Shown one piece after another: positions 45,197 to 54,062 of a stretch of 64,000 nucleotides of DNA (positions are counted from its first letter, which is position 1; each line of letters begins with the position of its first letter). The translations under genes were made by a program, and so were the position numbers. Where the stretch lies: positions 192,987 through 256,986 of the forward strand of contig NZ_FTPD01000045.1 in NCBI RefSeq assembly GCF_900156895.1, given 5' to 3'. The DNA comes from Mesorhizobium prunaredense (GTDB lineage: Bacteria > Pseudomonadota > Alphaproteobacteria > Rhizobiales > Rhizobiaceae). The notes beneath the pieces are model-generated. The model had not been told where the DNA came from. It saw only the letters and a program-made list of their open reading frames with translations, and did no database searches.

Positions 45197-46689
45197 TTTC
45201 TATTGGCTTCCCTGCGGATTGCTGGGGTGAGGGCCAAGCCCCAGAACGAAGCGGCGCAACCTATAGCAACGAGCACAAAGGCTGTGAAGATAGCCAGGGT
45301 TGATTGTGGCTCGATCACACGAATGCTCGCTAAGGTAATGACAGCTCCAATCACGGCTGACATAATTGTCAAAAGTACCTGCCTCAGATGAAACATGAAG
45401 CCTGCATCCGGGAGCAGTCTTGCTCCAGCGTAGTAGGCAATCGGCACATATCCGATCAGTTCGGCTAGCGAAAGCGCTAAGAACATGTCGAGTGTCGGCG
45501 ATCTGGTCGGCGCGATTCCTACTATCATCAGTGTAAGCGCCAATTGCAGCATGCGCCCTGCTGCCGGCAAATACGCCTTGTTGGTGCACGCGAGCACGTT
45601 GTGCATTACGACCGAAGCGGAGGCCAACAACATGGGTGCGGCTGCGACCAGCATGTACTTGAAATTGAAGATCGAAGCGTCATTAGTCCATGCGATCATC
45701 AATTCCCGCCCGCCCGCTAGAAGTATGCCGACTGCGAGTCCGCTCATGACCGAAAACGCGTTGCAGGCCAGACGCAGAGTATTGATGGCAGCCGGGATGT
45801 CGTTTGCTGCGATCGACCGCGCACACTCTTGACCCACAATGGTGCCCAACGATTGCAGGAGACTTCGCGGCAATCCTGATAAGGTGCGCTGAAGCACGAA
45901 TGCCGAAATCACGCCGGCAGTTGCCACACGTGAGTTCAGGACCAGTACAGGCAAATAAGCCAGCGTGTTCAGAGGCACTGTTTGAGCACCGATTGCCGCA
46001 GATACCGCGAGCGACTGCCTGAACTCGCTTCCCGTAGGAATTGCGAAGACAATCGACCTCGATCCAAATCGTCGATAAGCGTCGACCCTGACTGCCACGA
46101 CATGGATGAGGAGTGCGGTCATCGTCGCGGAAAGTGCTGCTAGGACGATACCGCCGCCGGCCATCACCACAATCGCAGTGACAAGCACACGCATCAAGTC
46201 CCCGCACATCATCAGTGAGATGTACCGGCTGTATTGTCGATAAGCGCGATAGACCGCACCCGACGGCGCTGAGGTTACGCGTAACCCAGACTGCAAACCC
46301 AGCAAAATCGCACCCCATGTGATTTCAGATCGCAGTACCTTGGTCTCTTCGGGGAGAGTCCAGAACAGCAGCAGCGTCGCCGCACCCAGCGCCATGAGGA
46401 TGCCGGAAATCAACGACGTGACGTTCGCGATCGCGATCGTTCGATCGGCGGCCCTGTCCTGCCCGGTTTCGACGTCCCGAACCAGCTTGTTGGCCATGTA
46501 GAGCGAGAACCCAAGCTCCAGAAGGGTGGACATGCCGGCGATCGACGCAGCGATTGTCCAAGCTTCGAAGTTCTCCGCCCCCCAGACACGGTATAGGATC
46601 GCGGTCAGCACTAGGCGGTCGAACATGCTGACTGCTATAGCCAGCACTTGCAGTGCTTGTTCCCCCATGACCCGATTGAGTTGAGACAT
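45160..46689 (-). CDS. Wzx-type polysaccharide flippase (MOP superfamily)
   Basis: About 509 residues with around twelve to fourteen predicted membrane segments, for example ISGILMALGAATLLLFWTL, IVVMAGGGIVLAALSATM and FVLVAIGCAASFWGLAL. The MOP-superfamily style N-terminus (QALQVLAIAVSMFDRLVL) is visible. It moves undecaprenyl-linked repeat units across the inner membrane to the polymerase. I chose the MSQLNRVMGEQ start at 46689, since the longer frame overlaps the FkbM gene. It is adjacent to FkbM upstream and Gfo/Idh downstream. Confidence 0.83.
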   Translation of the reverse strand: MSQLNRVMGEQALQVLAIAVSMFDRLVLTAILYRVWGAENFEAWTIAASIAGMSTLLELGFSLYMANKLVRDVETGQDRAADRTIAIANVTSLISGILMALGAATLLLFWTLPEETKVLRSEITWGAILLGLQSGLRVTSAPSGAVYRAYRQYSRYISLMMCGDLMRVLVTAIVVMAGGGIVLAALSATMTALLIHVVAVRVDAYRRFGSRSIVFAIPTGSEFRQSLAVSAAIGAQTVPLNTLAYLPVLVLNSRVATAGVISAFVLQRTLSGLPRSLLQSLGTIVGQECARSIAANDIPAAINTLRLACNAFSVMSGLAVGILLAGGRELMIAWTNDASIFNFKYMLVAAAPMLLASASVVMHNVLACTNKAYLPAAGRMLQLALTLMIVGIAPTRSPTLDMFLALSLAELIGYVPIAYYAGARLLPDAGFMFHLRQVLLTIMSAVIGAVITLASIRVIEPQSTLAIFTAFVLVAIGCAASFWGLALTPAIRREANRKWINPMLRAFKS

Positions 46690-46757
46690 CGTTCTTGTCT
46701 GCGTCACATTCGAAAATCTGTGCACATGCTGGCACCGAAGACTGAAACGATGTGCAA

Positions 46758-47675
46758 TCAACCGTTGCTGGTGTGCTCGTGCGCGTTTGCCCCAGCACCG
46801 GGTTCGAAGGTGTTGCTCCCTCCAAAGCTGCCACGACTGCATGGAAGCCAAGCTAAGATCGGTTCTCGCACCAGAGCGTAGTTCGACTGGAAAAAACGCT
46901 CCAACTCACTGTGCCAAGCATCGAAAACTTCCACAGACCTCGTATCAACGCGAACGACGCGGTATGGCAGGCCGTCGACAAGATCGAAGACATCGCGCAA
47001 GAACGAGCGCGCAAATACCCAGCGTTGATTATACTCAAACTGAATTACGTCAATCGCGCCCTTTTCCAGCAGCGCCTTCGCGCCAGCAAGCACGTTGGCG
47101 TCATGGCCTTCGGTATCACATTTAGCGAGATGGATATGACCGATACCTTTCTCAAAGGCGAAATCCGAGAGCGAGCGTGTGGGAACGTCGACCCATCCCC
47201 CTGGCGGCACTGCACCTTCACGTCCGTCAAAGTGGATCGTGTTCGTGCCGCCTGTGCTCGACATCACCGCCATACGAGCGGTCCCGGGCCCACTCGAAAC
47301 CGCTATGCGATTGAGCGAAAGGTGGCCCTTGTCAGTACTCGCGGCAATGCGCTTCGATAGGATGTCGGCTGTCGACGGGACCGGTTCGAAAAGTTCAACA
47401 CACCAATTGCCCATCCGTCGTCGTTCGGCAGGCAGACCGTCGGTCAGATTGAAAGTCCACTCGCCGTGATTTGCGCCTATATCGATGACCTGAAGGGGCA
47501 CATTCACAGGCACCGCGCCCACCACGGAGCGCTGGAGCCAGGCTTCACCATTCGACAGCATATCGCCGGACTTCTGCTCGCCTCGCGCATGCATGTAAAG
47601 ACGCCGACCAAGGCGCCATGCTAGGCCGCGAAACCGCGGCACATTGCGAACGAGATCCATCCACGTGTTCTCCAT
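46758..47675 (-). CDS. FkbM-family SAM-dependent methyltransferase
   Basis: About 305 residues from MENTWMDLVRNV. The SAM motif is LQVIDIGANHGEWTFNL, motif II WCVELFEPVPSTADIL, and the FkbM core IHLAKCDTEGHDANVLAGA; the Lys-Cys-Asp-x-Glu-Gly form of the core motif is normal. It should methylate a sugar hydroxyl of the polymer. A broken copy of its first part lies at 30763. A gap of 320 bp separates it from the sugar transferase upstream; 68 bp separate it from the flippase. Confidence 0.87.
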   Translation of the reverse strand: MENTWMDLVRNVPRFRGLAWRLGRRLYMHARGEQKSGDMLSNGEAWLQRSVVGAVPVNVPLQVIDIGANHGEWTFNLTDGLPAERRRMGNWCVELFEPVPSTADILSKRIAASTDKGHLSLNRIAVSSGPGTARMAVMSSTGGTNTIHFDGREGAVPPGGWVDVPTRSLSDFAFEKGIGHIHLAKCDTEGHDANVLAGAKALLEKGAIDVIQFEYNQRWVFARSFLRDVFDLVDGLPYRVVRVDTRSVEVFDAWHSELERFFQSNYALVREPILAWLPCSRGSFGGSNTFEPGAGANAHEHTSNG

Positions 47676-47995
47676 GAGAGCTCGCGATAGCACGCGGCTT
47701 GATTAGTGCCTGCGCTATCAAACTGCAATAAACAAGCACCATCGTTCAGCGATGAGGCATCGAACTACACGTACGCACTTTAAATGAGGTGCATTCGCGA
47801 GGATCAGCCGCGGGGCATCCTCGATGCCACCGGTATTGAATGACAAGAAACACCAATTAGCTTTTGCCCGAGGAAATTTTGCCGGACAACCTCGATTTTG
47901 ATCAGCGATGGCGGTAATGAGCGCGGGCTTCCCTTGCGCCATGACGGCCTCTGGACTCGCTTTGATACTACGATCAACGATCTTCACCGCCTGAT
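47676..47995. other. Gap of 320 bp, no gene seen
   Basis: Nothing recognisable is encoded between the sugar transferase stop and the FkbM start. A secondary promoter for the FkbM-Wzx-Gfo-SDR run may lie here, but no specific element stands out. Confidence 0.4.
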
Positions 47996-49273
47996 TCAAC
48001 GCGCGCCAAACCCTGTCAGCATGGTTCGGACGGTACGAAACACAATCAGCACGTCGAGCCAAGGGGAGAAATTCTTGATGTAGTAAAAGTCGTAGTGAAG
48101 TTTTTCCAGAACATCGTCCACGGCCGCAACGTGGCCCTGATTGACTTGCGCCCACCCCGTAATGCCGGGCCTAACGATGTGGCGGTATCGATAGAATGGC
48201 AGCTCGGCCTCGTACCACTTGGAGAGCACGAGTGCTTCCGGGCGCGGTCCGATCCAGCTCATCTCGCCGCGCAGGATGTTGAAGGCCTGCGGCAATTCAT
48301 CAATTCTGGATTTTCTCAAGAACTGCCCAACGCGCGTAATGCGCGCATCGCCAGCCTTTGTGATGGCCTCTTCCTTGTCATCGCCAACCGGCGCGCCGAG
48401 TTTCATCGTTCGAAATTTGTAAACTTCGTAAATCTTTCCTCTGTACCCCATTCTTTTTTGCCTGAATAAGGCCGGACCAGCTGAGTCAAATTTTATCGCT
48501 GCCGCAACGAACAAGAGCAACGGCGAAAAAGCTACGAGAATAAGCAGCGCCGCGGTCCAGTCAACTGCTTGTTTAACCTTTAAATAAGCCTGGTTTGGAT
48601 TCAACGATCCTAAGGTATTTTCGGAAAGATGCTCTATTTCTACTCGACCTGTAAGCGACTCACTGATCTGTTTGACATGATAGACCGGCGTTCCCGAGAG
48701 CGCGCGATCGGCAATATACCGCTCCCATTCATCCGAAAGATCGGAACGAAGATCGGCAACGACACCGCTTGCATGTTCGACAATCGTCTTGGGCGAATGA
48801 ATCCGGTGCCAACTAACGCCTGGTATGGTTTGCAGCCTATCGACATCTCCACCGGGGATTACTGCCAACCGGTACGGGTCGAGCCGTCGCGTGGCCAAGC
48901 TCAGACCAAAATACCACAATGTCGACTGAAAGAGAGACGCCGCAGCCTGGAAGCGGCTATAGTCGAACCTGAAAAAGAAGATGGCCATGAATACGAGGCC
49001 GTAACTCAGGGCGAAGGTGGGCAGGATGTAACCAGCCGCCGCCACACCCGGAAAATTGCCGATGCGCTTGTAAAGCAGGTAACCCGACGTGTGAGCGATG
49101 AAGGCAGCAAAGATCGTAGCTTGCATATTCGTTGACCAGATTACTTGTTGATCGAACGACATGCGGACCATCGCGGGGAGCAGAATCGCGAACGTCAATC
49201 CGCCAAGCAACTGAAAGCGCATCCGAAGCAGAAGATGCCTCTGGTTGGGCAGGTTGATAGTGGAGGTGTTCAA
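47996..49273 (-). CDS. Undecaprenyl-phosphate sugar phosphotransferase (initiating transferase, PssA/ExoY/WbaP family)
   Basis: A 425-residue membrane enzyme. The N-terminal half has four or more hydrophobic segments; the C-terminal half is the bacterial sugar-transferase domain. Its membrane-entry helix (TAALLILVAFSPLLLFVAAA) is followed by FRQKRMGYRGKIYEVYKFRTM, split over the conserved KRMG and YKFRTM motifs, then ITRVGQFLRKSRIDELPQ and MSWIGPRPE. It transfers a sugar-1-phosphate from a nucleotide sugar to undecaprenyl phosphate, the first step of repeat-unit assembly. A decayed partial copy is at 21010. It follows UDP-glucose dehydrogenase after 39 bp. Confidence 0.93.
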   Translation of the reverse strand: MNTSTINLPNQRHLLLRMRFQLLGGLTFAILLPAMVRMSFDQQVIWSTNMQATIFAAFIAHTSGYLLYKRIGNFPGVAAAGYILPTFALSYGLVFMAIFFFRFDYSRFQAAASLFQSTLWYFGLSLATRRLDPYRLAVIPGGDVDRLQTIPGVSWHRIHSPKTIVEHASGVVADLRSDLSDEWERYIADRALSGTPVYHVKQISESLTGRVEIEHLSENTLGSLNPNQAYLKVKQAVDWTAALLILVAFSPLLLFVAAAIKFDSAGPALFRQKRMGYRGKIYEVYKFRTMKLGAPVGDDKEEAITKAGDARITRVGQFLRKSRIDELPQAFNILRGEMSWIGPRPEALVLSKWYEAELPFYRYRHIVRPGITGWAQVNQGHVAAVDDVLEKLHYDFYYIKNFSPWLDVLIVFRTVRTMLTGFGAR

Positions 49274-49312
49274 ATTGCCGCTCGCAAACCGGGTCCCACG
49301 AAAACCTGACGT

Positions 49313-50632
49313 TCACTTAACAAGATGCCGCTCTCGGCCAACGCTCGAATAGGCTATGCCTTCCTTCACGACATCCTCACCTCGGTAAACGTTTCGAAGA
49401 TCAACCATCACTGGCATTGCCATGAGTGCACGGAGCCGTTTGAGATCCAATGACCGAAAGGCATTCCACTCGGTGACGATCACTATCGCATGGGAGCCGT
49501 CGGCTACCGCGTAGGCGCTGTCCCCGAATTCAATGCCCTCGATCAACTTGCGCGCCTGCTCCATGCCAACCGGATCATACGCCTTGATCGAAGCGCCCGC
49601 ATCCTTCAGCGCCTGAATGATGGCTAATGAGGGGGCGTCGCGCATATCGTCGGTGTTTGGCTTGAACGTAAGGCCGAGGACACCAATGGTCTTGCCGCGA
49701 ACCGAGCCCCCGCAGGCATCGACCACTTTGCGCGCCATCGCCCGTTTACGCTGGTCGTTTATCGAGACCGTCGTTTCAATAAGCCGGATGGGGCTTGCCG
49801 CGTCCTGCGCGGTCTTGACTAGCGCCAGCGTATCTTTCGGGAAACAGGAGCCGCCGTAGCCCGGCCCCGCGTGAAGAAACTTTGCGCCGATGCGATTGTC
49901 CATGCCGATGCCCCGCGCGACGTCCTGCACATCGGCTCCCAACCGCTCGCAGAGATCGGCAATTTCGTTGATGAAGGTGATCTTCATCGCCAGAAATGCA
50001 TTCCCTGCATATTTGGTAAGCTCCGCCGTACGTCGGCTCGTATAGAAAATCGGCGCGGCATTCAGCGAGAGCGGACGGTAGACCTCGCCCATCACTGCCT
50101 TTGCCCCTGTGGCGTCGGTCCCGACGATGATGCGGTCAGGTCGCTTGAAATCGTCGATCGCCGATCCCTCGCGAAGAAATTCCGGATTGGAGACCACCGC
50201 AAAATCGGCCGCTGGATTCTGCTCGCGGATAATTCGCTCGACCTCGTCACCAGTACCAACAGGCACCGTTGATTTCGTCACAACGACCGTAAATCCCTTC
50301 AGCGCCCGGCCTACTTCGGCCGCCGCGTCATAAACAAATGATAGATCGGCAAAACCGTCGCCACGTCGCGACGGCGTGCCCACGGCGATGAAGACGACAT
50401 CCGATTGAGAAACCGCGTCCGCCAGATTGTCGTCGAAACGCAAGCGACCTTGCAAAGCGTTGGTCGTGACGAGTTCCTCGAGCCCTGGCTCATAGATTGG
50501 TATCTTGCCGCCCTTGAGCATGGCAAGCTTTTCTGGATCGCGATCAATGCAGCAGACCTGATGGCCAAAGTCGGCGAAACAGGCGCCCGAGACAAGCCCA
50601 ACATAGCCGGCACCAATCATTGTTATTCGCAT
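49313..50632 (-). CDS. ugd: UDP-glucose 6-dehydrogenase
   Basis: A 439-residue NAD-dependent enzyme that converts UDP-glucose to UDP-glucuronate. The Rossmann motif MIGAGYVGLVSGACFADFG is at the N-terminus, and the catalytic Cys263 lies in YGGSCFPKD. Family features GVLGLTFKPNTDDMRDAPS and the C-terminal lid are present. I chose the MRITMIGAG start at 50632, since the upstream residues are not conserved in the family. It is the second gene after the NusG paralogue and supplies an acidic sugar precursor. Confidence 0.95.
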   Translation of the reverse strand: MRITMIGAGYVGLVSGACFADFGHQVCCIDRDPEKLAMLKGGKIPIYEPGLEELVTTNALQGRLRFDDNLADAVSQSDVVFIAVGTPSRRGDGFADLSFVYDAAAEVGRALKGFTVVVTKSTVPVGTGDEVERIIREQNPAADFAVVSNPEFLREGSAIDDFKRPDRIIVGTDATGAKAVMGEVYRPLSLNAAPIFYTSRRTAELTKYAGNAFLAMKITFINEIADLCERLGADVQDVARGIGMDNRIGAKFLHAGPGYGGSCFPKDTLALVKTAQDAASPIRLIETTVSINDQRKRAMARKVVDACGGSVRGKTIGVLGLTFKPNTDDMRDAPSLAIIQALKDAGASIKAYDPVGMEQARKLIEGIEFGDSAYAVADGSHAIVIVTEWNAFRSLDLKRLRALMAMPVMVDLRNVYRGEDVVKEGIAYSSVGRERHLVK

Positions 50633-50773
50633 GCCACGTACTCCCAATCAGCGCCGATGAGACGATCTCGCAGAGAGCGCAAGTCTTACCAACCGACGGC
50701 GCCGCACTCCAGGGTGAATCCCGAGAGCGGATACCACAACAATATACATCACGGCGCCGCCTTGATGGTGGCG

Positions 50774-51349
50774 CTACGCGATCGCGACGAGTTCCCTTGA
50801 ATCCATGTCGACAGGGATCTCGCCATTCATGATGGCAACCAAAACCCGATCGAGCCGGTCAAGGCGACCGATCATCTCCGCGAAAGGACCTGAAAGAATC
50901 CGAACCGATGCGCCCGCAGCGAGGCCTCCGCTGAAATCAAGCAAGCCGTCCCTGCCGGTCAGGGCAATGAACCGCTCCACCAGCCCCGAGGGGACCGGCA
51001 ATGGCCGCTCGCCCTGCATGACGAGGGAGCGCACACCGAACGTTCCATTGACCGAGCGCCACCGCTGCAGCGCGACATCGAGGGCGATGAACATGTAACC
51101 TGGAAAATAGGCCGCCGGTCGCGTCTCGATGCGCCGGGCATGACGAATGGTCTTCTCGCAGCGAGGAATAAACGGGTGAAACCCCTGTAACCGGAGGTGC
51201 CGTTCGGCGACGTCTTCTTTTCCCGGAAATACGCTGGCGGCATACCAGCGCGCTGCGGCGCCGACCGCGGGCCGCTGCAACGCTACAGTCGCCTTAACAG
51301 TTGTTTTTTCCGGGCTGGTCACGCGTCCCCTCTCGGCGGTTTTCGGCAT
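50774..51349 (-). CDS. Specialised NusG paralogue (RfaH-like antiterminator)
   Basis: About 191 residues (alternative start at 51361 adds four). The NGN domain (ARWYAASVFPGKEDVAERHL, then YFPGYMFIALD) and a C-terminal KOW domain (LAAGASVRILSGPFAEMIGRLDRL) are clear. It is not the housekeeping NusG, being unlinked to secE or rpl genes and carrying a long N-terminal leader. RfaH, LoaP and similar paralogues bind the paused RNA polymerase and allow read-through of long polysaccharide operons. It is the first gene of the minus-strand run that includes UGD, the initiating transferase and flippase. I did not find a clear ops (GGCGGTAGC) element in its leader. Confidence 0.87.
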   Translation of the reverse strand: MPKTAERGRVTSPEKTTVKATVALQRPAVGAAARWYAASVFPGKEDVAERHLRLQGFHPFIPRCEKTIRHARRIETRPAAYFPGYMFIALDVALQRWRSVNGTFGVRSLVMQGERPLPVPSGLVERFIALTGRDGLLDFSGGLAAGASVRILSGPFAEMIGRLDRLDRVLVAIMNGEIPVDMDSRELVAIA

Positions 51350-51361
51350 GGTTGACGGCAA

Positions 51362-51751
51362 GGGTTACGACGGCGCGAAGATACCAGCAAGCAACCATCT
51401 CGCGAGAATCAAGCTTGGTCGAAAAAATCCTGTTAATTGTCCACTACTTTAGCTACAGCTAAAGTCATCGCGCCGCTTTCTTTTTCAGCTATCCAGCAGC
51501 GGTATCGAGCAATTGTGTCGATATGTAGCTGCCTGGTTACGCTGACTCGCGACGAACCGCCGGCTCTTCTGGTCCTTAATCGGTCGATTTGAACATTGTG
51601 TGACGATTATCGTTAGCAAAGTGTTACCGACCGCTTGGCGGTGGCCTGCTTCGATGAGAACTCGCGGCAGGCCGTCGCTGAACGGGACCACGATCACGTC
51701 CTGTGGTTGCGTGGACTCGATCAGTGCTGCGCCCGATCTATCGACCAGGGT
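51362..51751. other. Promoter region of the polysaccharide run (390 bp) and downstream flank of bioY
   Basis: Contains a strong dyad (next entry) but no coding feature. The divergence point between the NusG-like gene and bioY (both minus strand, bioY lying upstream) makes this the 5' region of the whole 51349-43055 run. No rho-independent terminator for bioY is obvious. Confidence 0.5.
51446..51465. promoter_or_regulatory. Dyad operator candidate upstream of the NusG-like gene
   Basis: ACTTTAGCT and AGCTAAAGT form a perfect 9-bp inverted repeat around two bases, 20 bp in total, about 100 bp upstream of the start. A 20-bp dyad of this form fits a dimeric regulator, such as the LuxR-type boxes of quorum sensing. 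The regulator is not encoded in the window. The symmetry is seen; the function is inferred. Confidence 0.5.
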
Positions 51752-52348
51752 TCAGGAACGTTTGAGCAGCGACCAGACGGCTGGCACAAGGCTCGCCGCC
51801 AGGCCGACCTTGATCAGGTCGCCGACGATGAAGGGCACGACGCCGAACTGCCATGACTTTTCCGGGCCGATGAGCAGCGCGAGCCAGGCAAAGCCCATCG
51901 CCATCATGACGATTTCGGCAACCAGAATCGCGTTGAAGAGCTTGACCGGATGGCGATCCCAGCCGCGATCGGCGGCCCAGCCGACGATCGCCGCCATGAC
52001 GACGAAGCCGGCAAGATAGCCGCCGGTCGAGCCGAGCATGTAGGCAATGCCGATGCCCTTTTCCGGCGTGCCCTGGAAGACCGGCAAGCCCATGGCGCCC
52101 TCCGCCATGTAGAGAAGCAGCGTGGCGACGCCGAGGCGCATGCCGAATGCAGCTGATATCAGGAACACGGCCAAGGTCTGCATCGAGATGTCGACCGGTC
52201 CGAGCAAGACCCTGGTCTTGGCCGACAAGGTCAGCAGCAGCGTTCCACCGATCGCCAGCAAAAGCTGCGTCGCCAGGCGGGCCGCGCCCTTTTCAGGCAG
52301 AGCGAGAGAAACAAGCGGCGTCGTTGCAATTGCCATGGTCTTCCTCAT
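51752..52348 (-). CDS. bioY: Biotin transporter S component BioY
   Basis: A 198-residue integral membrane protein with six hydrophobic segments, typical of BioY: LLLAIGGTLLLTLSAKTRVLLGP with the conserved VDISMQTLAVFLISAAFG, and GLPVFQGTPEKGIGIAYMLGSTGG with the GYLAGF segment. It captures biotin as the S unit of an ECF transporter or alone. No BioM/BioN genes are beside it, so it may work alone or use distant partners, as in several rhizobia. It diverges from the MBL-fold gene. Confidence 0.93.
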   Translation of the reverse strand: MRKTMAIATTPLVSLALPEKGAARLATQLLLAIGGTLLLTLSAKTRVLLGPVDISMQTLAVFLISAAFGMRLGVATLLLYMAEGAMGLPVFQGTPEKGIGIAYMLGSTGGYLAGFVVMAAIVGWAADRGWDRHPVKLFNAILVAEIVMMAMGFAWLALLIGPEKSWQFGVVPFIVGDLIKVGLAASLVPAVWSLLKRS

Positions 52349-52461
52349 TGCGGACTGCCGCAGATCGCGGCCTTGCGTTTTCCTATATTGGCTTCCGTGC
52401 TATGCGGCAATCGGTTTTGCCGACATCGGTTTTGCCGCCTCTGGAACAGGGCTGAACTGCC

Positions 52462-53370
52462 ATGGCGCTGAAATTCGACACCGACTTCGATCCGGCCTAC
52501 GGCCAGGGCGTGACCGTTGCGCCCGACGTGGTTCGGATCACCGCGGAAAATCCCAGCCCGTTCACATTCTACGGCACCAACAGCTACATCGTCGGGCGCG
52601 AGACGCTGGCGGTGATCGATCCGGGGCCGGATGACGACGCGCATCTCAAGACACTGCTCGAGGTGATCGCAGACAGGCCGGTCAGCCACATTTTCGTCAG
52701 CCACACGCATCGCGACCATTCTCCGCTGGCAGCGCGGCTGAAGCAGCACACCGGTGCAATTGTCCTGGCCGAGGGTCGGCATCGGCCGGCGAGGCCGCTA
52801 CGCACGGGCGAAATCAATCCGCTCGACGCCAGCGCCGACACCGCCTTCAATCCGGATACCGCGCTTCCCGACGACACGATAGTCGACGGCGACGGTTGGG
52901 TGATCAGAACGGTGCTGACGCCGGGCCATGCCGCCAATCATGCAGCCTTTGCGCTGGAAGGAACCGGTATCCTGTTCTCGGCCGATCACGTCATGGCTTG
53001 GGCGACCTCCATCGTCGCGCCGCCGGACGGCGCCATGGCCGACTATATGGCCTCGCTGGATCGGCTGATCGAGCGCGACGACCGCCTGCTGCTGCCCGGC
53101 CATGGCGGGCCGGTGACAGCGCCGCGCAGTTTCATGCGCGAGTTGAAGACGCATCGCAGGATGCGCGAGCAAGCGATCCTGGAGCGGAACAGAAGCGGCG
53201 ACCGGACGATAAAGGAGATGGTCCGGGCGATCTACAGGGATACCGACCCGCGCCTGCACGGTGCGGCCGGGCTGTCGGTGCTTGCCCATCTCGAGGACCT
53301 GGTGGCCCGCGGCCTGGTGAGCACCGACGGCGACCCGGCGATCGACGGCATTTTCGCGCCGGTCGCGTAG
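52462..53370 (+). CDS. MBL-fold metallo-hydrolase (LACTB2/glyoxalase II-like)
   Basis: A 302-residue protein with the metal-binding HTHRDHSP (residues 81-88), VLTPGHAANHAAF, ILFSADHVMAW and LLPGHGGP motifs, all complete for a di-zinc site. The C-terminal winged-helix-like tail (RRMREQAILERNRSG) is typical of the LACTB2 group, which contains nucleases and hydrolases. The natural substrate is unknown. It diverges from bioY and ends 113 bp before the SNase-like gene. Confidence 0.9.
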   Translation: MALKFDTDFDPAYGQGVTVAPDVVRITAENPSPFTFYGTNSYIVGRETLAVIDPGPDDDAHLKTLLEVIADRPVSHIFVSHTHRDHSPLAARLKQHTGAIVLAEGRHRPARPLRTGEINPLDASADTAFNPDTALPDDTIVDGDGWVIRTVLTPGHAANHAAFALEGTGILFSADHVMAWATSIVAPPDGAMADYMASLDRLIERDDRLLLPGHGGPVTAPRSFMRELKTHRRMREQAILERNRSGDRTIKEMVRAIYRDTDPRLHGAAGLSVLAHLEDLVARGLVSTDGDPAIDGIFAPVA

Positions 53371-53483
53371 GGGCTACTCGGCCAGGGCCGTGCCGACCTG
53401 GCCAGCGACTTCTGATCCAGTTCGGCAAGTCCCACGATGCGGGCCGAATTGTCGCCAAGGTTGTAGGTTCATTCCCTGAGAGC

Positions 53484-53942
53484 TTATAAGCAAGATTTGT
53501 AGGTCGAACCTGCCTGCGCCGGCTGTCCGCACAAGATGCCATTCTCGGCAAGTTTGGCGGCCAAATCCGCGCCATCGGACGTGAGGCATTGCACAACGAT
53601 GGCATCACCAAGCTTTGAGGCGATATTGCCGTCGCAAGGCGTCCCCTTGCCGACCGGCTTGCAGGTCAGGGCGAGCCCTTGGTAGTCCCGGCGCGCCGCG
53701 TCCGTTACCATGGCGCGCATGGATCGCGGCTTGGTAAACGCCACGCCGCACAACACGATCTTGCGGCCGGCGACGCGAAGATCATCGACTGCCTGGATGG
53801 TCAGCTTGCCGTCAAACGGCTCAAGTGCCGCTTGCGGCTTTGGCGGACGAACAGGCGTCCCTTTTTTCACGACAATGGCAAGGAAGCCAACCGCAAACGC
53901 CAGGGCAAGGAGTGCCAATAAGCTTAGTTTCTTGAACGACAA
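53484..53942 (-). CDS. Membrane-anchored degenerate SNase-like (thermonuclease-fold) protein, unknown function
   Basis: A 152-residue protein. An N-terminal membrane segment or signal anchor (LSLLALLALAFAVGFLAIVV) is followed by a Pro-rich linker. The soluble part matches the pattern of the staphylococcal-nuclease fold: LTIQAVDDLRVAGRKIVLCGVAF with the RKIVLCGV turn where RLxGID usually lies, then LTCKPVGKGTPCDG and CLTSDGADLAAKLAENGILCG. The Asp/Arg residues of the catalytic site appear to be missing, and several cysteines look paired, so it is probably a binding or structural protein in the periplasm. A near-identical truncated copy is at 17307. Confidence 0.72.
   Translation of the reverse strand: MSFKKLSLLALLALAFAVGFLAIVVKKGTPVRPPKPQAALEPFDGKLTIQAVDDLRVAGRKIVLCGVAFTKPRSMRAMVTDAARRDYQGLALTCKPVGKGTPCDGNIASKLGDAIVVQCLTSDGADLAAKLAENGILCGQPAQAGSTYKSCL
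53489..53783. repeat. Direct repeat copy B, about 295 bp (partner at 17321-17616)
   Basis: Same orientation as copy A and about 95 percent identical by eye. This copy lies within an otherwise complete gene, so it is the likely source. The interval between the copies holds most of the polysaccharide genes. Confidence 0.85.
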
Positions 53943-54062
53943 AAATCCTCACTCCCGGCCAAGCACGTGTCTCTATTACCTCTGGCGGAGACGTCCGGAC
54001 GACTCACCGCCGTCCTGGTCGCATCCATTTCAATCGAAGAAACCTCTATTCCGTCAACTTCT

